Assembly: GCA_002707185.1 (NCBI GenBank)
Contig: PAMF01000030.1
Span: forward strand, 2,596-11,270
DNA from: Chloroflexota bacterium
GTDB taxonomy: Bacteria; Chloroflexota; Dehalococcoidia; UBA3495
DNA length: 8,675 bases
Direction: 5' to 3'
This document shows, piece by piece, positions 5,162 through 8,675 of the stretch (position 1 is its first letter; each line of letters starts with the position of its first letter). The translations under genes and the position numbers were made by a program. A model generated the notes under the pieces. It worked only from the letters and a program-made list of their open reading frames with translations, was not told the origin of the DNA and did not search any database.

Positions 5162-7453
5162 TTAATGGCTCCCCGGGGTTACAGTTCTTATTACTTCTTC
5201 ACCCGGGTTATTCAAAATTTCGTTGCCGATTTCACGGGCACCGAATTCTCCTTCAAATTTGGATAACTTCAGGCTTTCTCCTGTAGGTGTAACTGTTACG
5301 TGGTTTGATGCCCATGCAAGGGCGTCGGCTCCATTCGTACGGGAGGAGTCCAGAATGCTCAAAATGTTTGCATTTTCTCGTTCATCGCCGTTTACAGCGT
5401 ATACGGACCCGGTCTGATGCCCTTGTCCAATCGGCACGGATACCACGGTGGGTGGCAATGCAGGATTAGGGTAGATAAGGGCTTGTACGGATTTTCCGTT
5501 TGTTTCAATTCTTACTATGTCACCCTCTCTTAGTCCCAACTCCTTAGCCCGGCCGGAATTCATTTCTATCCATGTTTGCCATGTAACTGTCGTAATTGGG
5601 TCTGGAGTCGACTGTCCCCATGGCAGATGGCTATTTCTTCCATCGAGTAGAGTGTTATGTGCGAAAGGTATTAAGTAAAATTGACCGTTCTCCAAGTCGG
5701 GTGGCGGCGCAACTTTAGATTTAATTGAGGCAAATATTCCATTTGGAGCACTGACACTGGGTCCGGTTTGACCTTCATCCCACCAACCTCCTTTTTGTAG
5801 GAGATTGGTCCAGAACTCCCTTTCAGTGTTAGCGCGAATAGAGCCTCTATTCAATGAGTAAAGTTTATCGGCTCCTTCTTTAACGGCTTGTTGAACGCTG
5901 TTCCATGGTAATTCTTCGTCTTTACCAAGTTCTTGCGCTGTACTGAGTAGTATATCTCCAAAACTTCGGGGGTCTACGTTACTCATAGGATTAACTATCG
6001 GTTGCTGGAAGCCAATTACTTGATATCCGGGGCCGGGGTTCGGTATATCAGCCCCCCACTCTTCTAAGTACACTCTGTCAGGTAAGATAAGGTCGGCCAG
6101 TGAGCTGGTTTCATCTAAGAAAGATGTGAAGCTTATAGAAAAAACGTCAGTAGCTTCAATGGCCTGTTTCAATCCGAGAGAAATTGGGAGCCCGTAGACG
6201 GGATCAACTTGATGGACGATAAGAGTTTTAGTTCGTCCCTGTTGGATATCAGCAATCACTCCTTGCCAATCCTTGATGGAAGCATCTGTCTGGTTACTAA
6301 CCCATTCGGGTAAGGGACTTTCTGGATTAAAACGTAGTCCTCCAGTACTTCCGACACTACCTACTAAGTGATTGAGTGCGTATATGGCCTGCATATTAAA
6401 CGATCCGTTATCGTGAGCCTCAGCAGATCCACCACCAATTGCTAGGCTCGGCTTGTGACCCGCAAAATCCCTTGCGAGGTGACGGATAAATTCGGCTGCA
6501 GACTTCCCCTGTAGGATACCTTCTGGCAAGCCTATTTGCGGCCCAATGACGTCTGGGTCGAACTCGGGCAGGTAGTTATTGGTCTCTTCTCCAAAAAGGG
6601 ACCTCAGGTCTACTCCGCTGGCATGAAGCCCTTCGTTGGCAATTACATTAGCCAACGATAATGCTAGATATCCTTCCATACCTGGAGTAATTGGAATCCA
6701 TCTATCAGCATTCGCTGCTGTCATAGAGAATCGAGAATCGATTTGAGTAATAGTCCCGCGACCTTTCCCGATGGATGGATCTCTAAGATCTCCAAACCCT
6801 GTAGACCATCGGGTTGGAGAAACCCATGTAGAAAGAAAATCGGCCCCAAACGATAGCAGATAATCCGTGTTGCTAATATCTAGATCCGGTATTGAGTTTT
6901 GTCCGAACACAGCTTCCATCGTTTCAAGGAGAGTAGCGTTACTCAAGGGCTCGAAGTTTAAACGGCGTCCGTTAAAAGCGCTGCAGAACTTATCAGTAAT
7001 CGATCCAACAGGGCCGTTTATAGGAGGAGTCACCATGGTGAGCCCTTCTCCATTCGAACGTAGTTGATTTTGGAGGGTGTCTAAAGCAACGTCCCAACTA
7101 ACAGGCTGTAATGTTCCATTTATCCTTTGCAGTGGACCCGAGAGCCTGTCCGGATGATATAAGGCCTGTAATCCAGCATCACACCGGGCACTTTGTTTGC
7201 CGGCATTGGTGGGATAATTCGGGTTGCCTTGCACTTTTTTCGCTCTACCTTCGATCACCCGAACTAAGACACCTTCACTCGAGGGGCAATGTCTGCACAG
7301 CGTGGCATACCAGTTGTCTTGACCTTTAACCAAGTCTTCGGGCTGCAAGACAGGACTTTGGACTTTCAGGTCATCTCCGAAAGCGTCGCAGGCAACGGCA
7401 CCTACTGCGGAGATGCTAGCCCAAGCTAAAAATTTACGACGTGTCAGCTTCAT
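5162..7453 (-). CDS. actB1: ActB1, Tat-exported molybdopterin-oxidoreductase-like subunit of alternative complex III, probably without molybdenum cofactor
   Basis: The 763-residue protein begins with a twin-arginine signal, TRRKFLAW (4-11), and a hydrophobic stretch that ends in AVAC (C22), which could also be a lipobox. An N-terminal region at about 46-100 matches the Fe-S segment of molybdopterin oxidoreductases but is eroded: CRHC (C53, C56) is kept, the third ligand position reads SSEG, and the last cysteine region reads QSARCDAG (C91). The central part contains family phrases such as LIVHQVDPVYGLP (about 411-423) and ADLILPDRVYLEEWG (about 453-467). A C-terminal dinucleotide-binding-like domain spans about 588-720 (NSGRAKELGLREGDIVRI). 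No catalytic Cys, SeCys or Ser is evident. In ACIII structures the equivalent ActB1 part lacks Mo and is structural. It starts 20 bases after actA, with AAGGA about nine bases before ATG 7453. The Fe-S half, fused in several described ActB proteins, is the separate gene downstream. Confidence 0.9.
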   Translation of the reverse strand: MKLTRRKFLAWASISAVGAVACDAFGDDLKVQSPVLQPEDLVKGQDNWYATLCRHCPSSEGVLVRVIEGRAKKVQGNPNYPTNAGKQSARCDAGLQALYHPDRLSGPLQRINGTLQPVSWDVALDTLQNQLRSNGEGLTMVTPPINGPVGSITDKFCSAFNGRRLNFEPLSNATLLETMEAVFGQNSIPDLDISNTDYLLSFGADFLSTWVSPTRWSTGFGDLRDPSIGKGRGTITQIDSRFSMTAANADRWIPITPGMEGYLALSLANVIANEGLHASGVDLRSLFGEETNNYLPEFDPDVIGPQIGLPEGILQGKSAAEFIRHLARDFAGHKPSLAIGGGSAEAHDNGSFNMQAIYALNHLVGSVGSTGGLRFNPESPLPEWVSNQTDASIKDWQGVIADIQQGRTKTLIVHQVDPVYGLPISLGLKQAIEATDVFSISFTSFLDETSSLADLILPDRVYLEEWGADIPNPGPGYQVIGFQQPIVNPMSNVDPRSFGDILLSTAQELGKDEELPWNSVQQAVKEGADKLYSLNRGSIRANTEREFWTNLLQKGGWWDEGQTGPSVSAPNGIFASIKSKVAPPPDLENGQFYLIPFAHNTLLDGRNSHLPWGQSTPDPITTVTWQTWIEMNSGRAKELGLREGDIVRIETNGKSVQALIYPNPALPPTVVSVPIGQGHQTGSVYAVNGDERENANILSILDSSRTNGADALAWASNHVTVTPTGESLKLSKFEGEFGAREIGNEILNNPGEEVIRTVTPGSH

Positions 7454-7455
7454 AA

Positions 7456-7467
7456 AAGGAATTCCTT
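7456..7467. repeat. 12-base perfect palindrome overlapping the actB1 ribosome binding site
   Basis: AAGGAATTCCTT lies in the 20-base gap between actA and actB1, and its AAGGA half on the minus strand is the probable Shine-Dalgarno of actB1. In the mRNA the two halves could pair only weakly within one molecule because there is no loop. It may be coincidental. Confidence 0.4.
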
Positions 7468-7473
7468 ACCAAT

Positions 7474-8136
7474 TCACTTGTGGCAGATTGTGCAATCTGT
7501 TCCTACATTATTTTGCTTGTGGCAATCCAAACAGGTCCCCATTTTTAGCGATTGCCCCTTTTGCGGTTGTACTTCAGTCATACGGGCTACATCTCCGTGA
7601 CAAACGGAACAAGCTTGGTCAACAGACATGGGGAGTTGATAAGTTCCACCATCTCCAAGGGGTATTGATACGGCTCGAGATTCGCCTTGGGTCAAGAACC
7701 TGATGTGTGCTTCATGGACGAACCTTACGTGGTCGGGGAGCCTATGAACGCGTTCCCAGTTGATGGGATTTTTATCGTGGAATCGATCTACCATCTTCTG
7801 GATTTCATTCAGATTAACCTGGGTGTCTCCAACCAGGTTTTCAGGATTTATTTGCTTGTGGCAGAAAACACAATTTTCGACCGCCGGCACTGTGGCTGAC
7901 GCCCCCTTTGTTACGTTTCTGTGGCAGAACTCGCATTGTATGCCCGCACCTCCCTCTTCCACTGTCCCGGCGTGTACCGTATGGGGGAAGGCTATGGGCT
8001 GTGGAGGGGCGTTTCCTAGCCCAAAGGGCGGGTTTGAGAACCAGGAAATCATCAATATGGCCACGATGAAGCCTACTATTCCGGTTACGACTAGTCCTAC
8101 TAAAACAAACGGTATTATATTAGCCGATGGCTTCAT
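7474..8136 (-). CDS. actA: ActA, membrane-anchored pentaheme cytochrome c of alternative complex III
   Basis: The 220-residue protein has one N-terminal membrane helix (about 8-31), which acts as an uncleaved anchor, and an outer-face domain with five CxxCH heme motifs: C68-H72, C89-H93, C176-H180, C202-H206 and C215-H219. Additional histidines that could be distal iron ligands are H52 and H55 (HTVHAG), H131 and H136 (HRLPDH), and H141 and H144 (HEAH). The FPHTVHAG and VHRLPDHVRF phrases between hemes are typical of ActA and related cytochrome c7-like proteins. The subunit takes electrons from the ActB2 clusters and passes them to ActE or an external acceptor. It is the first recognised subunit gene and is followed by actB1 after 20 bases. 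ATG 8136 has AGAGG ten bases upstream, an acceptable but long spacing. Heme count and topology are clear from sequence, and assignment to ActA is supported by all downstream genes. Confidence 0.93.
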   Translation of the reverse strand: MKPSANIIPFVLVGLVVTGIVGFIVAILMISWFSNPPFGLGNAPPQPIAFPHTVHAGTVEEGGAGIQCEFCHRNVTKGASATVPAVENCVFCHKQINPENLVGDTQVNLNEIQKMVDRFHDKNPINWERVHRLPDHVRFVHEAHIRFLTQGESRAVSIPLGDGGTYQLPMSVDQACSVCHGDVARMTEVQPQKGQSLKMGTCLDCHKQNNVGTDCTICHK

Positions 8137-8218
8137 TGAATCAGGGCCTCTGGTAGTTCATATGTATTTAAGCTTATATATAGCATGATCAAATACGAAT
8201 CGTCACAATGTAGATCCA

Positions 8219-8521
8219 TTACATCCACATTTCCCCCCAGATGGCCCGAAGGATGTCAGGATACTGGATGATTACTAATGCCATCAATACTACGGCCCCG
8301 CCCAACGCTATCAGCCCAATAATAGTTAAAGGGATTCTAAGCATTGATAGCTTTCGCGGGTATAGGCCAGTATCTACACCTGACGGTATAAATGCATGAG
8401 CAAACATCATACTAAATGCGAATATAATGACTAACGGGAAGAATATCCACATAAGGGTCAATATGTTACTCAGATTGGCCCAGTCTACACTTCCTAGTCC
8501 TGATGGATCAGCTAAGGGCAT
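8219..8521 (-). CDS. small two-helix membrane protein of unknown function at the head of the ACIII operon
   Basis: I do not recognise a family. The 100-residue product has a short polar N-terminus, a membrane helix at about 19-42 rich in aromatic residues and methionine (LMWIFFPLVIIFAFSMMF), a conserved-looking loop with HAFIPSGVDTG and YPRKLSMLRIP (42-64), a second helix at about 62-86 and a short tail ending GEMWM. H42 and the Arg/Lys cluster 56-62 are the most noticeable polar positions. It has no cofactor motif and no cleavable signal. It is the first gene after the candidate promoter, 82 bases ahead of actA and on the same strand. Solved ACIII complexes contain extra small membrane subunits (ActG, ActH or an unnamed one), so this could be a species-specific counterpart; it could equally be an assembly factor. 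No strong Shine-Dalgarno precedes ATG 8521. That it is a real gene is likely from composition and position. Confidence 0.7.
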   Translation of the reverse strand: MPLADPSGLGSVDWANLSNILTLMWIFFPLVIIFAFSMMFAHAFIPSGVDTGLYPRKLSMLRIPLTIIGLIALGGAVVLMALVIIQYPDILRAIWGEMWM

Positions 8522-8675
8522 ATTATATTGCTTCGCTTCTACATGAAATAGAGATCACGTCGAAAAAACCTAGTGAAAATTATCACAGGGCATAATTAGT
8601 GTCAAGGGGATTTGAAAGCGATATAAAGCTGGAAATGTTCTCTGTGTAACCCAATTACGAGTATTGAATTGCATC
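8522..8675. other. upstream non-coding region of the operon
   Basis: These 154 bases up to the window edge contain no supportable gene on either strand. They are AT-rich and hold the promoter candidate at 8579-8605. I found no clear operator repeat, riboswitch or RNA gene. What lies further upstream is outside the window. Confidence 0.5.
8579..8605 (-). promoter_or_regulatory. candidate sigma-70-type promoter for the ACIII operon
   Basis: On the minus strand a perfect -35 box TTGACA (8605-8600) is followed, after 15 bases, by GATAAT (8584-8579), five of six matches to the -10 consensus. TG one base before it (TGTGATAAT) is an extended -10 element. Transcription would begin near 8572, giving a leader of about 50 bases before ATG 8521. 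It is the only good promoter I see upstream of the cluster. The spacer is two bases shorter than ideal, which the extended -10 could offset. Confidence 0.55.

Noticed and set aside
5162..7453. Active molybdenum enzyme such as polysulfide, tetrathionate or DMSO reductase
   Set aside because: The Fe-S motif is broken, no Mo-ligating residue is seen, and the neighbours (DUF3341, two NrfD proteins, pentaheme and monoheme cytochromes) define ACIII.
348..8136. Qrc-type complex of sulfate reducers
   Set aside because: Qrc has a multiheme cytochrome, Mo-like, Fe-S and one NrfD subunit, but no DUF3341 protein, monoheme lipoprotein or second NrfD, all of which are present here.
7760..8188. Plus-strand 142-codon open frame over actA
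   Set aside because: It is the complement of the pentaheme cytochrome gene, which has five intact heme motifs; the plus-strand product looks like shadow translation.
8137..8218. Possible internal promoter before actA (TTGTGA with TATATA)
   Set aside because: The spacing between the boxes is about 20 bases and the rest is simply AT-rich, so the match is not convincing.
1..8675. CRISPR array, insertion sequence, tRNA or rRNA
   Set aside because: No direct repeat series, terminal inverted repeats with transposase, or RNA gene signatures were seen; almost all of the window is explained by minus-strand coding genes.

Overview
The window is one continuous minus-strand gene cluster for a quinol-oxidising respiratory complex, alternative complex III (ACIII, the Act complex). 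It is read from about 8572 down past position 1. The assignment rests on co-occurrence of a pentaheme membrane cytochrome, a molybdopterin-oxidoreductase-like protein, a four-cluster Fe-S protein, two NrfD-type membrane proteins, a DUF3341 protein and a monoheme cytochrome c lipoprotein. No simpler NrfD complex (Psr, Nrf, Qrc) has this full set. The base composition is moderate to low in GC by eye. The gene content and the wording of the NrfD and DUF3341 motifs suggest a free-living respiring bacterium, perhaps a Chloroflexota lineage such as marine SAR202. That taxonomic guess is weak.

Layout in the direction of transcription: promoter region (8522-8675, no gene); a 100-residue two-helix membrane protein of unknown function (8521-8219); actA pentaheme cytochrome (8136-7474); actB1 molybdopterin-like protein with a Tat signal (7453-5162); actB2 Fe-S protein (5129-4350); an ActF-like NrfD protein (4345-2915); an ActC-like NrfD protein (2857-1481); actD DUF3341 (1425-916); actE cytochrome c lipoprotein (902-348); and the first 91 codons of a ccmH-type cytochrome c maturation gene (275-1, cut by the window edge). 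Gaps are 4 to 82 bases, no convincing terminator lies between genes, and a good promoter candidate precedes the first gene, so a single operon is likely.

Expected working: the ActC-like (and possibly the ActF-like) membrane subunit oxidises quinol. Electrons pass through the three [4Fe-4S] and one [3Fe-4S] clusters predicted in ActB2 to the five hemes of ActA and the heme of ActE, then to a soluble carrier or a terminal oxidase outside the window. ActB1 is probably a structural relic of a molybdoenzyme. CcmH would help attach heme to the two cytochromes.

The points most worth a second look are the split ActB, the eroded cysteine motif in ActB1, the adjacent and divergent NrfD pair, the small unknown membrane protein leading the operon, and the ccmH fragment, which has a GTG start and is easy to miss.
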